Positions 25,092-33,847 of a DNA stretch of 45,810 nt are shown piece by piece. Each line of letters opens with the position of its first letter. Positions within the stretch are counted from its first letter, which is position 1. The notes under the pieces were generated by a model. The model was not told the origin of the DNA. It saw only the letters and a list, made by a program, of their open reading frames with translations, and did not search any database. Source of the stretch: Campylobacterales bacterium (GTDB lineage: Bacteria > Campylobacterota > Campylobacteria > Campylobacterales > Nitratiruptoraceae); contig JALWIX010000069.1 of assembly GCA_027082175.1 (NCBI GenBank), forward strand, positions 1-45,810, given 5' to 3'. Made by a program: the position numbers and the translations under genes.

Positions 25092-25815
25092 TCTTTTTGT
25101 CATTATTCAGGCTAGAATGACATCTACCAGGCTTCCTGGGAAGGTTATGTTGCCTCTTTGCGGCAAAACTGTATTGGAGGTAATGTTAGATAGATTAGAT
25201 AGATTTGCAAAAAACATCATCATAGCTACTACCGACGACGGAAGCGAAAAACCTATAATTGAGCTTTGTGAAAAAAAAAGATTGCGATTTTTTAGAGGAG
25301 ATACAAACAACGTACTAGATAGATACTATAAAACTGCCGCTTTTTTCGGTGCTAAAGAAGGTGATACGATAGTTAGGCTCACTTCGGACTGTCCCTTAAT
25401 CGATCAAGAGATTTTGCAAAAAATGTTGGATGAGTTTAAAAAAAGCGAATGTGACTATCTCTCAAATACTATAACAAGAACCTTTCCAAGAGGACTCGAT
25501 ATAGAGATTTTCAGTTTTGAAGCGCTAAAAAGAGCTTATGAAAATGCAAAAACGGAGTTTGAAAAAGAGCATGTGACTACTTACATTCACACTACCCATA
25601 AAGATGAGTTTATGATTTGTCAATATAAAGATAAGGAGGATAATTCAAAATATCGTCTTACTTTGGATGAAGATGCCGATTATGAAGCAATAAAAGAGAT
25701 ATATAAACTTTTAAAGTGTAAGAGGGATTTTAGTTATGAGGAATTGATAGATATATTGGAAAAAAATCTCTACTTATACGAAATTAACAAAGATGTAGAA
25801 CAAAAAAAGGTATGA
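25075..25815 (+). CDS. SpsF-type cytidylyltransferase (probable PseF replacement)
   Basis: This 246-aa nucleotidyltransferase has FVIIQARMTSTRLPGKVMLP at the N-terminus, then ATTDDGSEKPI, RLTSDCPLID and a C-terminal RLTLDEDADYEAIKEIY. These mark the SpsF group of spore-coat polysaccharide proteins, not the classical PseF/NeuA type that opens with IPARGGSKRI. In some bacteria an SpsF-like enzyme makes the CMP-sugar in pseudaminic acid operons. As no classical pseF is present here, it probably activates pseudaminic acid with CTP. It overlaps pseC by 17 bp and pseG by 4 bp. Confidence 0.85.
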
Positions 25816-27287
25816 AAAAAATTTTAGTTAGAGCGGATAGCTCAAAAGAGATAGGAACCGGGCATATAACAAGAACTCTTGTTTTGGCAAAAGAGCTAAA
25901 AAAAAATGGTTTTGATGTAATATATATAGTAAAAAATCTGCCCGGAAATATAAATTTTAAGATAAAAAAGGCCGGATTTAAAAAAATTGAACTTAAAAGT
26001 ATAGATAAATATAGCGAAATTAAAGAGGTAATGAGCATTATACAAGAGCAAGACGCATCTTTTATAGTGTTTGATCATTATGGAATTGATGAAGATTACG
26101 AAAAAGAGATAAAAAAGAGCGGCGTAAAGATATTTGTTATCGATGATCTGTATAAGAAACACCATTGCGATATATTGTTAAATCAAAATATTTACGCAAA
26201 AAAAGAGGATTATAAAGGACTAGTGCCAAAGGAGTGCGACCTTCTTTGCGGGATTGAGTTTGCGCTTATAAGAGATGAATTCAAAAGAATTAAAAATATA
26301 AAAAAATCAAAATTTGATAAGGAAGATAAGAGGGTTTTAGTTACTCTTGGCGGAGCCGATCCAAAAAACGTGACTTTTGAAGTTATGAAAGCTTTGGACG
26401 AGATTGAATATAATTTTTTTGAAGCGGATATTGTTGTTGGCGCCGCAAACAAGTATCTAAAAGAGCTTCAAGATTTTGCGAAAAATAGCGAAAAAAGATT
26501 TAATATTGTTGTAGATGCCAAAAATATGGCTGAGCTTATGAATATATCTGATATAGGGATTATATCTTGCGGAACCACAAGTATAGAAGCTCTATATATG
26601 AAACTCCCTTTTATAGCTTTGCAATTAGCGGATAATCAAAAGAGAATTTTTGAGTATCTTACCAGAAATGGCTTTGCTATCGGTGCAAAAAACTGTAAGA
26701 ATGAGATAAAAAACGCTTTTTTAAATCTTGCAAATGATGAAGAAACGAGAAAATTTTTGATAGAAAAGATGAAAAGTCTCTCTATAGGAAGAGTCGATAA
26801 AGTTACAAAGAGAATAATCTGCAAAATATATGAAGAGTTTTATATCAGAAAAGCCAAAAAACAGGATATGAAAAAAATTTTTGATATCTCTAACGATGAA
26901 GAGGTTAGAAGAAACTCTTTCAACAGTGAAAAAATAGTTTTTGATGACCATCAAAAGTGGTTTTTGAGTAAGTTAAAAGATAGAAATAGTCTGTTTTTAG
27001 TTGCGCAAAAAGGCGATGAGGTCTTTGCCCAAGTAAGATTTGAAAAAGAGAATATAGGCTATATTATAAGCATATCTTTATCCTCTAAAGTCAGAGGATG
27101 CGGATTGGGAGTAAAAATTTTGCAAAAGAGTTTAGAATATTTCAAGGAAAAAATAGGCGATGAGGTAATTTACGCCTATATAAAAAAAGAGAATAGTCCT
27201 TCTATAAAAATATTTGAAAAAATCGGTTTTAAAAAAGAAAAAGAGATTTTATATAAAAATATTCCTACTTACATTTTTAAAAGGTAA
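25812..27287 (+). CDS. pseG: PseG-PseH fusion: UDP-sugar hydrolase plus N-acetyltransferase
   Basis: Two pathway steps are joined in one 491-aa protein. Residues about 1-335 are PseG, the GT-B-like hydrolase that removes UDP: RADSSKEIGTGHITRT with the catalytic His, LVTLGGADPKNVTFEV, and SCGTTSIEALYMKLPFIALQ. Residues about 340-491 are a GNAT acetyltransferase matching PseH: FYIRKAKKQDMKKIFDIS, SKVRGCGLGVKILQKS as the acetyl-CoA loop, and NSPSIKIFEKIGF. No stop or frameshift separates the halves. PseH acts before PseG in the pathway, so fusion could channel the intermediate. ATG 25812 overlaps the previous stop. Confidence 0.93.
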   Translation: MKKILVRADSSKEIGTGHITRTLVLAKELKKNGFDVIYIVKNLPGNINFKIKKAGFKKIELKSIDKYSEIKEVMSIIQEQDASFIVFDHYGIDEDYEKEIKKSGVKIFVIDDLYKKHHCDILLNQNIYAKKEDYKGLVPKECDLLCGIEFALIRDEFKRIKNIKKSKFDKEDKRVLVTLGGADPKNVTFEVMKALDEIEYNFFEADIVVGAANKYLKELQDFAKNSEKRFNIVVDAKNMAELMNISDIGIISCGTTSIEALYMKLPFIALQLADNQKRIFEYLTRNGFAIGAKNCKNEIKNAFLNLANDEETRKFLIEKMKSLSIGRVDKVTKRIICKIYEEFYIRKAKKQDMKKIFDISNDEEVRRNSFNSEKIVFDDHQKWFLSKLKDRNSLFLVAQKGDEVFAQVRFEKENIGYIISISLSSKVRGCGLGVKILQKSLEYFKEKIGDEVIYAYIKKENSPSIKIFEKIGFKKEKEILYKNIPTYIFKR

Positions 27288-27291
27288 AAAG

Positions 27292-28335
27292 ATGATTAAA
27301 ATAGGTTCTAAAACCATCTCAAATAATAGTCCGGTATATATAATCGCAGAAGTTTCGGCAAATCATAACCAAGATTTTGAAATAGCCAAAGAGATGATAA
27401 AGGCCGCAAAAGATGCGGGGGCGGATGCGGTAAAGCTTCAGACTTATACTCCTGATACGATTACTTTAAAATGCGATAATGAGTATTTTCAGATAAAACA
27501 AGGTACCATCTGGGACGGCAAAACTTTATACGAACTGTATGAGGAAGCGTACACTCCTTGGGAGTGGCAACCAAAACTTAAAAGTTACGCAGACTATATA
27601 GGAATCGATCTTTTCTCTTCACCTTTTGATAAAAGCGCGGTAGATTTTCTTGAAAAGATGGATGTGCCGGCTTATAAAATTGCCTCTTTTGAGATAACGG
27701 ATATTCCTTTGATAGAATATGCGGCTTCAAAAGGAAAACCTATGATTATATCTACGGGAATTGCGACTCTTTGCGATATTGAAGAGGCGGTGAATGCTTG
27801 TAGAAGAGTCGGCAATGAACAGATCATACTTCTTAAATGCACATCTGCTTATCCGGCGCCATTAGAAGATGCAAACTTAAGAACAATTCCCAATCTATCC
27901 GAGACTTTTGGCGTAATAGCTGGATTTTCCGATCACACTTTAGGTATTACCGCTCCCGTTGCAGCCGTGACTTTGGGCGCTAAAGTTATAGAAAAACACT
28001 TTATTTTGGATAAAAGTTTAGGTGGTCCCGATGCCGCATTTAGTTTAGACATAAATGAATTCAAAGAGATGGTAAAGGCTGTTAGAGATACTGAAAAACT
28101 TCTTGGAAGAGTCGACTACGCTATGAACGAAAAGAAAAGGAAGAGCAGGGAGTTTTCAAGAAGCCTTTTTGTGGTTAAAGATATTAAAAAAGGCGAAATT
28201 TTGACTGAGAAGAACGTTCGTTCCGTTAGACCCGGTTTCGGTCTTCATCCAAAATATCTTAAAGATATTTTAGGTAAAAAAGCAACAGTCGATCTAAAAC
28301 GGGGAACGCCTCTTAAATGGGAGCATATTAGTTAA
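27292..28335 (+). CDS. pseI: Pseudaminic acid synthase
   Basis: This enzyme condenses the 2,4-diacetamido hexose with phosphoenolpyruvate to form pseudaminic acid. At 347 aa it has an NeuB-type barrel starting YIIAEVSANHNQDFEIAKEM, DAVKLQTYTPDTIT, FSDHTLGITAPVAA and KHFILDKSLGGPDAAFSLD, followed by a SAF domain (FVVKDIKKGEILTEKNVRS). The ORF track starts at TTG-type 27214 inside pseG. ATG 27292 is chosen because it has AAAAGG upstream, follows the pseG stop by 4 bp and gives the normal N-terminus. It ends 8 bp inside a convergent glycosyltransferase gene, so the operon ends here. Confidence 0.95.
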   Translation: MIKIGSKTISNNSPVYIIAEVSANHNQDFEIAKEMIKAAKDAGADAVKLQTYTPDTITLKCDNEYFQIKQGTIWDGKTLYELYEEAYTPWEWQPKLKSYADYIGIDLFSSPFDKSAVDFLEKMDVPAYKIASFEITDIPLIEYAASKGKPMIISTGIATLCDIEEAVNACRRVGNEQIILLKCTSAYPAPLEDANLRTIPNLSETFGVIAGFSDHTLGITAPVAAVTLGAKVIEKHFILDKSLGGPDAAFSLDINEFKEMVKAVRDTEKLLGRVDYAMNEKKRKSREFSRSLFVVKDIKKGEILTEKNVRSVRPGFGLHPKYLKDILGKKATVDLKRGTPLKWEHIS

Positions 28336-29413
28336 GCAGATTTTGGTAAATATATAAGATTTTGTCTGCCATTACTTTTTTTGAAAAATTTTTTACGACA
28401 AAATCCCTAGCTTTGAGGGAGTAGTTTTCTCTAAGCTCGGGATTTTGTATCAATTTATCCACACTTTCAACCAAATTTTTCATATTTTTGGGCTCAACTA
28501 GCATAAAGTTTTCATCGCGCCACAAATCTTTTACACTGCCCACATCTGTAGCCACAACGGGCAATCTCATCATAAGAGCCTGCATAACCGATTGGGGAAC
28601 GCCCTCGTTTGAATCGGAAGTAAGAGTAAAGATATCTAGAGCCGAGAGGAATTTTGCCGGCTCATTTATATGACCCAATATTTTGACTTTTTTTTCAAGT
28701 TTGAAATCTTTTACCAATTTTTTAATGCTTTCTTTTCTTGGACCGTCACCCGCTATCAAAAAAACTGTGTTTGGATGTTTTTTTGATATCTCTTTTGCCA
28801 TTTCTAAAAAGAGGTCATGCCTTTTAAAACCTCTTAAAACCGCTAAGATTCCTATGGCGATTTTGTCTTTTTCTATACCGAAAAGTTCTCTGTTTTTTTC
28901 TCTGTCCTGTTTTGAAGGATCAAAAATCTCTTCGTCTATACCTGTTGGAATAGATTCTATTTTTTGTGGCTTTATACGGTTGTAACGGATCATATCCTCT
29001 TTTACGCTTTCCCCTGTAGTGATGATAAAATCGGCTATCTCATTGATGAAGTTTAATCTTGAAGGATTGATTTTGTTTGATAAATGTCTGGTTCTGATAA
29101 ATTTTACTCCGGATATTTTAGCCGCAAATCCTCCCACCCAGGTATCTTTTCCGCTGTGGGTATTTACTATATCGATATTTTCTTCTTTTATGATTTTAAC
29201 TAAACCAAATAGAGTCTTTAAGTCTGCGTTTCCTTTGAAAGGAAGCGTATGGACTTTAAACCCTTTTTTTAAAGCCTCCTTTTTTATTTTGGCATAATCT
29301 CGACAAGCAAGTTGAAGCTCCACTCCTTTTTCACGCAGAGTCTCCATTTCTGAAATGATTCTTATTTCTTGTCCGCCCCAGCCATCCGACCATTCAGTAT
29401 GTAGTATTTTCAT
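28328..29413 (-). CDS. GT4-family glycosyltransferase
   Basis: A 361-aa GT-B enzyme: HTEWSDGWGGQEIRIISEM at the acceptor-side N-terminus, VNTHSGKDTWVG, RTRHLSNKI, SIPTGIDEEIFDP near 165, and SDSNEGVPQSVMQALMMRLP with the donor-site Glu residues at about 280. The family often transfers hexoses or HexNAc to LPS core or O-chains. It lies last in a minus-strand run with the GT2 gene, 16 bp downstream of it, and faces pseI tail to tail. Sugar specificity is not predictable. Confidence 0.82.
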   Translation of the reverse strand: MKILHTEWSDGWGGQEIRIISEMETLREKGVELQLACRDYAKIKKEALKKGFKVHTLPFKGNADLKTLFGLVKIIKEENIDIVNTHSGKDTWVGGFAAKISGVKFIRTRHLSNKINPSRLNFINEIADFIITTGESVKEDMIRYNRIKPQKIESIPTGIDEEIFDPSKQDREKNRELFGIEKDKIAIGILAVLRGFKRHDLFLEMAKEISKKHPNTVFLIAGDGPRKESIKKLVKDFKLEKKVKILGHINEPAKFLSALDIFTLTSDSNEGVPQSVMQALMMRLPVVATDVGSVKDLWRDENFMLVEPKNMKNLVESVDKLIQNPELRENYSLKARDFVVKNFSKKVMADKILYIYQNLLN

Positions 29414-29429
29414 CTTTTTATATTTGCCT

Positions 29430-30143
29430 TTAGAGTTCTTTTTTGTTTTTTACATATTTCCAAAAAGTGTACTGACTATATAGTCTCGCTATCAAAAATC
29501 CTTCCCAACCGTCAAGAAAACCAAGCTTTAAAAAATATATTTTTAAAAAAGTCCAAAAAGGGTTTATTAAAGCTTTTAGCCTATTTGGTTTGGCACCAAG
29601 AGAAGAATAGCGATTTTGTTTATCTATAAACTCTTCAACATTCTCATAAGCAAGGTGGATCATATGGTTTTTTAGCGAGCCAGTTTTACCTTGCGCAACT
29701 ACTTTTTCATGAACCTCGTCTTGAGTGAAATAGGCTTTTTCTTTATCGAATAGCCTGATAGTTTTATCTGGATAAAGCCCGCAATATCTTATAGGCTTTC
29801 CAAAAAAGTAGTTTAGTCTTGGAACTTCATAAGCCTCAAATTTTGGATTTTTCAAAATTTCATTTATCTCAATTTGAAGATTTTCGGTTATTCTTTCATC
29901 ACTATCAAGCACGAAAACCCATCTGTTTTTGGCTAAATCTACCGCTTTTTGTTTTTGCTTTCCAAAACCCAGCCAATTTTGATACTCTACTCTTGCGCCG
30001 AGACTTTTTGCAATCTCTAGCGTTTTATCGCTAGAGCCGCTATCGAGAATCAAAACTTCATCCGCAAATAAAGCGCTTTTAATGGCATCTATAATAAATT
30101 TTTCACTATTATGAGTAATGATAACTATTGATAATCTATTCAT
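29430..30143 (-). CDS. GT2-family LPS core glycosyltransferase (WaaE/LgtF-like)
   Basis: A 237-aa GT-A enzyme: LSIVIITHNSEKFIIDAIKS, EVLILDSGSSDKTLEIA, and the metal-binding DxD in FVLDSDERI at about 85. It continues with YFFGKPIRYCGLYPDK and FTQDEVHEKV, features shared with WaaE/KdtX beta-glucosyltransferases that act on heptose I. ATG 30143 overlaps the stop of the HEPN gene upstream by 4 bp, so the toxin-antitoxin-like pair is in the same transcript. Assignment to the WaaE group is by motif resemblance. Confidence 0.85.
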   Translation of the reverse strand: MNRLSIVIITHNSEKFIIDAIKSALFADEVLILDSGSSDKTLEIAKSLGARVEYQNWLGFGKQKQKAVDLAKNRWVFVLDSDERITENLQIEINEILKNPKFEAYEVPRLNYFFGKPIRYCGLYPDKTIRLFDKEKAYFTQDEVHEKVVAQGKTGSLKNHMIHLAYENVEEFIDKQNRYSSLGAKPNRLKALINPFWTFLKIYFLKLGFLDGWEGFLIARLYSQYTFWKYVKNKKEL

Positions 30144-30595
30144 ATGGAAAGTTTATTTTTTAAATTTTGTAAAAAAGTTACAATCTCTTTACTTTTATAT
30201 TTTTTATACTCTTTAATTGTCGATTCTATTGCATCATTAATATCCGAACAATTTTTAGAAATGTTTAACAAATCATTATATAATATAGGGAGTTTTTCTT
30301 TGACAATATCCCAGATTTCCTCCTCATCGATGCCAAAATACTCATGTATTATTAAATTTCTAAAGTTTACAATTTTCCTAAAATACTTTGGAGTACTTTT
30401 GGATAGCTCCGAGTTATTCAAAATATATTTTATCGATTCGCCAATTATTTCAAGTTCTTTGATTGTTGCGTCCCAATGCAGAAAACTATATCTGAATTCT
30501 TGAGCATTATTAAATGTTTTAGTGTAATTTTCAATTTTTTTAATAGCTACAAAAGTATCTATAATAAAAAGAGATATACTTCTATTTTTAGACAT
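30140..30595 (-). CDS. hepT: HepT-like HEPN RNase toxin
   Basis: A 151-aa helical protein of the DUF86/HepT family. The diagnostic Rx4HxY is in FRNLIIHEYFGIDEE at about 78-92, preceded by LEIIGESIKYIL. In characterised systems this family is an RNase whose Tyr next to the HEPN motif is AMPylated by the partner MntA. The partner gene overlaps upstream by 8 bp. An extra C-terminal tail of about 25 residues (KYKSKEIVTFLQNLKNKL) exceeds the common length. It sits between UDP-glucuronate epimerase and a glycosyltransferase, an accessory insertion in an LPS region. Confidence 0.85.
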   Translation of the reverse strand: MSKNRSISLFIIDTFVAIKKIENYTKTFNNAQEFRYSFLHWDATIKELEIIGESIKYILNNSELSKSTPKYFRKIVNFRNLIIHEYFGIDEEEIWDIVKEKLPILYNDLLNISKNCSDINDAIESTIKEYKKYKSKEIVTFLQNLKNKLSI

Positions 30596-30875
30596 AAATC
30601 AAATCTTTATCGATAAATTTTTTATAATAATCTCTTATAGAGTCAAAATAACCGATATCTACTTTTTTATGCAGATTTTTTTCAAGATACTCTTTGAAAT
30701 CCTCTTTTAGAAAAAAATCTTTCTTTTTCATATCAATTAAAAGATCAATATCACTATTCTCATTAGCCATATCTTTTGCATAACTTCCAAAAAGAGCAAT
30801 TTTTTGTATGCCGTATTTTTTTAAAAAAATTTTTTTATGTTTGGCTAAAAAATCTAAAATTTCCTCTTTTTTCAT
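30588..30875 (-). CDS. mntA: MntA-like nucleotidyltransferase antitoxin
   Basis: A 95-aa minimal nucleotidyltransferase with FGSYAKDMANENSDIDLLID at about 29-48, the exact GSx10DxD pattern of MntA antitoxins, and KVDIGYFDSI with the third acidic residue. It overlaps hepT by 8 bp. It likely AMPylates HepT. ATG 30875 is preceded by an A/T-rich region with no strong ribosome site (AGGACAAATT). It differs in sequence from the first MNT protein at 14516, so the two modules were probably acquired independently. Confidence 0.85.
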   Translation of the reverse strand: MKKEEILDFLAKHKKIFLKKYGIQKIALFGSYAKDMANENSDIDLLIDMKKKDFFLKEDFKEYLEKNLHKKVDIGYFDSIRDYYKKFIDKDLIYV

Positions 30876-30911
30876 AATTTGTCCTAAAAAATATTAAACA
30901 ATTTTAGCAAA

Positions 30912-31964
30912 TCAAACTCCATAAAACTCTCTATACCATTTGACAAACTGTTCTACTCCATATTCGATAGGTGTGCCTGGCTTATAGCCTAAATCTTTTT
31001 CCAAAGAGGAAGTGTCCGCCCAAGTTGCGGGAACGTCTCCCGGCTGCAAAGGAAGATAATTTTTCTTAGCCTCTTTGCCTAGAGCTTTCTCTATAGCTTT
31101 TATAAAATCCATCAGTTCCACAGGAGAGCCGTTTCCTATGTTATATACTCTATAAGGAGCTTTACTAGTGGCAGGATCGGGCGTTTTACCGCTCCAGTTT
31201 GGGTTTGGTTTGGCCGGATTGTCTATGACTCTGACAACACCTTCGATAATATCGTCGATAAATGTAAAATCTCTTTTCATTTTTCCATAATTAAAAACGT
31301 CAATAGCTCTATCTTCCAAAATCGCTTTGGTAAACAAAAACAGAGCCATATCAGGTCTTCCCCAAGGACCGTAAACGGTGAAAAATCTAAGTCCGGTTGT
31401 AGGAATATTGAAAAGATATGAGTAGGTGTGAGCCATTAGTTCGTTGCTTTTTTTGCTTGCTGCGTAAAGGCTTATCGGATGATCTACATTGTGATGAACG
31501 TTAAATGGCATAGTCTCATTTAATCCGTAAACACTGGAACTGCTTGCGTATGCTAGATGTTCAACCTCGTTATGACGGCAAGCTTCTAAAATATTGATAA
31601 ATCCCACTATATTGCTTTGAGCGTAAGTGTGCGGATTTGTCAATGAGTACCTAACACCTGCTTGAGCGGCGAGATTACATACTCTTTGAGGGTTTTCGTT
31701 TTTGAAAATTTTCTCTATAGCCTCTTTATCTTCGAGATTCACTCTGTAAAATGTGTGGTTGGGATATTTTTTGCTTATATACTTTTTTCCAAATTCAAAA
31801 TCTTTCTCTTCAAATCCAAGTTCTTTTAACCTTCCGTATTTAACCCTGATATCGTAATAGTCGTTAATATTGTCTACTCCTACTACTTCGTCTCCTCTTT
31901 CAAGAAGTTTTTTAGCTAGATGAAAACCTATAAAACCTGCCGTTCCTGTTAAAAGGATTTTCAT
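30912..31964 (-). CDS. UDP-glucuronate 4-epimerase
   Basis: An extended SDR enzyme of 350 aa that interconverts UDP-glucuronate and UDP-galacturonate. [22 protein letters not shown] is at the N-terminus; [16 protein letters not shown] is the signature of the UDP-GlcA epimerase (CapI/LpsL) group; [10 protein letters not shown] and the catalytic [13 protein letters not shown] follow at about 150. Its substrate is made by Ugd, encoded just upstream on the same strand beyond a 4HB remnant. A perfect 13-bp inverted repeat covers its ribosome site and start codon, which could restrain translation. The acidic sugar probably goes into LPS or capsule. Confidence 0.92.
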   Translation of the reverse strand: MKILLTGTAGFIGFHLAKKLLERGDEVVGVDNINDYYDIRVKYGRLKELGFEEKDFEFGKKYISKKYPNHTFYRVNLEDKEAIEKIFKNENPQRVCNLAAQAGVRYSLTNPHTYAQSNIVGFINILEACRHNEVEHLAYASSSSVYGLNETMPFNVHHNVDHPISLYAASKKSNELMAHTYSYLFNIPTTGLRFFTVYGPWGRPDMALFLFTKAILEDRAIDVFNYGKMKRDFTFIDDIIEGVVRVIDNPAKPNPNWSGKTPDPATSKAPYRVYNIGNGSPVELMDFIKAIEKALGKEAKKNYLPLQPGDVPATWADTSSLEKDLGYKPGTPIEYGVEQFVKWYREFYGV

Positions 31965-31978
31965 TTGAAAATCCTTTT
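31951..31978 (-). promoter_or_regulatory. 13-bp perfect hairpin over the epimerase ribosome site and start
   Basis: On the minus strand AAAAGGATTTTCA-AA-TGAAAATCCTTTT pairs fully, with the AAAAGGA ribosome site in one arm, the ATG near the loop and the first codons in the other arm. This may limit or time translation initiation, in the manner of an RNA thermometer. Codon use for MKILL explains part of the match. Confidence 0.5.
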
Positions 31979-31980
31979 AG

Positions 31981-32446
31981 TTAATGGTTGATGGTTTATG
32001 GTTGATAGTTGTTTGTTGATAATTATAATAGAGTTTTTCATTTTGTTTTTCCTTTCAAAGAACTTATAAGACTGTTTAACATTTTTCTTAATTTTGTTAT
32101 TTCGAGAATATAATTTTCAATATTATTAATATAGCCAATTTTTTTTGCAATTATAATTTGAGTTTCTAATTCAAGCAGAACCTAAAGCTATATATAAAAA
32201 TTGTATAAACTCTTTTTTAGTATTTCGAGATGCACCTTCTGCTATATTGCTTGGTATTGAAATTGTTGATCTTCTAATTTGATCTGATAATACATATATT
32301 TCACTATTTGGAAAACTTTTAATAAGCTGATATATTTTTTCCACTAAGGATATGGAGTTTTGCCAAACCTTCAAATCTTTGTAATCATTCAACTATTATC
32401 CTTTCAAAACTATCTACCATCAACTATCCACTATCCACTATCCACC
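31981..32446 (-). mobile_element. Decayed 4HB element with inverted 7-bp-unit arms (copy C)
   Basis: In the direction of the 4HB gene (minus strand) the 5' arm (32404-32446) reads GGTGGATAGTGGATAGTGG and onward. The 3' arm (31981-32018) is C-rich, and its complement on the plus strand reads GGTTGATGGTTTATGGTTGA. The arms are therefore inverted and share the GGTTGAT/GGATAGT unit type. They enclose a frameshifted four-helix-bundle gene. The 5' arm writes the last residues and stop of ugd (VTGG then TAG). The 3' arm ends next to the start hairpin of the epimerase gene. Confidence 0.7.
32038..32392 (-). pseudogene. Frameshifted four-helix-bundle protein
   Basis: The first 73 codons from ATG 32392 give an intact family N-terminus (YKDLKVWQNSISLVEKIYQL, DQIRRSTISIPSNIAEGASR, KEFIQFLYIALGS) and then hit a stop. 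Relative to the copy at 9403, two bases are missing after GGTTC. In the shifted frame the protein resumes with ELETQIIIAKKIGYINNIEN and ends at TGA 32038-32040. It is thus a nearly complete but broken PF05635/TIGR02436 gene. The first, intact part is in the ORF track as 32171-32392. Confidence 0.82.
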
Positions 32447-33838
32447 GGTAACACCTACTTGGTAATACTCAAATCCCATCTCTTTGAGTTTATCTTTATT
32501 GTATTGATTTCTTCCGTCAAAGATTATAGGGTTTTTGAGTCTCTTTTTCATCTCGAAAAAGTCCGGACTTCTGAACTCTTTCCATTCAGTTACTAGTATC
32601 ATAGCGTCCGAGTCGTTTAGAGTGTCGTATTTGTTGTCGAAATACTCGATATTTTCAACACCTTTAAGCCAAAAGTTTTTTGCCTCATCCATAGCTTTTG
32701 GATCGTAAGCTTTGATTTTAGCGCCTCTTTTGGCAAGCTCTTTTATTATGGTTATGGAGGGCGCTTCTCGCATATCATCCGTTTCCGGTTTAAAGCTTAG
32801 TCCCCATATAGCAAAAGATAAGCCTTTTAATGGCTTATCTTTTGAGTTGATAGTCGATAGTTGATAGTTGATAGAAAAGCGGTTTAAGATTTTGTTTAGA
32901 AAATAGATTCTTTGCTCTTTGTTTACCTCTTCGACAGCTTTTACTATTTTTGGCTCAACTCCCGCGTCCAGCGCTATCTTTTCAAGAGCCTTCACATCTT
33001 TTGGAAAACAGCTGCCGCCATATCCGACTCCAGGATATATAAAGGCATAACCTATACGACTATCGCTACCGATCCCCACTCTTACTTTATTAATATCGGC
33101 TCCTACCGCTTCTGCAATACGCGCCATTTCGTTCATAAAAGATATTTTTGTCGCAAGCATCGCGTTTGCGGCGTATTTGGTAAGTTCGGCGCTTCTAACG
33201 TCCATACCTATAAATCTTTCATGGCTTCTTGTAAAAGGAGCGTATAGCTCTTTTAAAACTTCCATCGATTTTGGATTATCGGCGCCTATGACTACTCTAT
33301 CCGGTTTCATAAAATCATTTACCGCGTCACCCTCTTTCAAAAATTCGGGATTGCTCACTACGTCAAATTTCAAAAGTTCTTTATATGTCTTTTCATTTAT
33401 TTCATTATTTTTTAATCTTTTTTCAAGCTCTTTTTTTATAGTTTCTCTAACTTTGTCAGCTGTGCCTACGGGAACAGTAGATTTATCCACTACTATCAAA
33501 GGATGGCTCATATATTTTCCTATATCTTTTGCTACGGCCAAGACATACTGTAAATCCGCGCTTCCGTCTTCACCTTGTGGAGTTCCTACGGCGATAAACA
33601 CTATATCAGAGTTTTTTAGGGCATATTTTATATCTGTTGTAAACTCCAAAGTGCCGATTTTGAAGTTATTTTTGACTATCTCTTCAAGTCCGGGCTCATA
33701 TATGGGTATGACTCCCTTTTTTAGGTTTTCGATCTTTTTTTCATCAATATCTACGCATATTACGTTATTTCCCATCTGCGCAAAACAAGCGCCGGTAACT
33801 AGTCCTACATAACCTGTGCCAATAATGCTTATCTTCAT
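32438..33838 (-). CDS. ugd: UDP-glucose 6-dehydrogenase, with repeat-derived insertion
   Basis: This enzyme oxidises UDP-glucose to UDP-glucuronate, the substrate of the epimerase downstream. Of 466 aa, it has [19 protein letters not shown] at the N-terminus, [33 protein letters not shown], the catalytic Cys in [16 protein letters not shown] at about 260 and [17 protein letters not shown] at about 350. Residues about 322-331 ([10 protein letters not shown]) are encoded by four 7-bp repeat units, and the last residues VTGG plus stop come from the 4HB element arm, so the protein is some 20 residues longer than usual. The insertion lies in the linker to the C-terminal domain. Confidence 0.94.
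   Translation of the reverse strand: MKISIIGTGYVGLVTGACFAQMGNNVICVDIDEKKIENLKKGVIPIYEPGLEEIVKNNFKIGTLEFTTDIKYALKNSDIVFIAVGTPQGEDGSADLQYVLAVAKDIGKYMSHPLIVVDKSTVPVGTADKVRETIKKELEKRLKNNEINEKTYKELLKFDVVSNPEFLKEGDAVNDFMKPDRVVIGADNPKSMEVLKELYAPFTRSHERFIGMDVRSAELTKYAANAMLATKISFMNEMARIAEAVGADINKVRVGIGSDSRIGYAFIYPGVGYGGSCFPKDVKALEKIALDAGVEPKIVKAVEEVNKEQRIYFLNKILNRFSINYQLSTINSKDKPLKGLSFAIWGLSFKPETDDMREAPSITIIKELAKRGAKIKAYDPKAMDEAKNFWLKGVENIEYFDNKYDTLNDSDAMILVTEWKEFRSPDFFEMKKRLKNPIIFDGRNQYNKDKLKEMGFEYYQVGVTGG
32846..32874 (+). repeat. In-frame 7-bp repeat array in ugd
   Basis: Units GTTGATA, GTCGATA, GTTGATA, GTTGATA then G, on the plus strand, antisense to ugd. The unit is the same type as the arms of the 4HB element 400 bp away. 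It encodes [10 protein letters not shown]. Confidence 0.85.
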
Positions 33839-33847
33839 CTTTTTCCT

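Noticed and set aside
27214-27291. Upstream start of pseI
   Set aside because: It would overlap pseG by 74 bp and adds a Lys-rich non-conserved segment; ATG 27292 has its own ribosome site.
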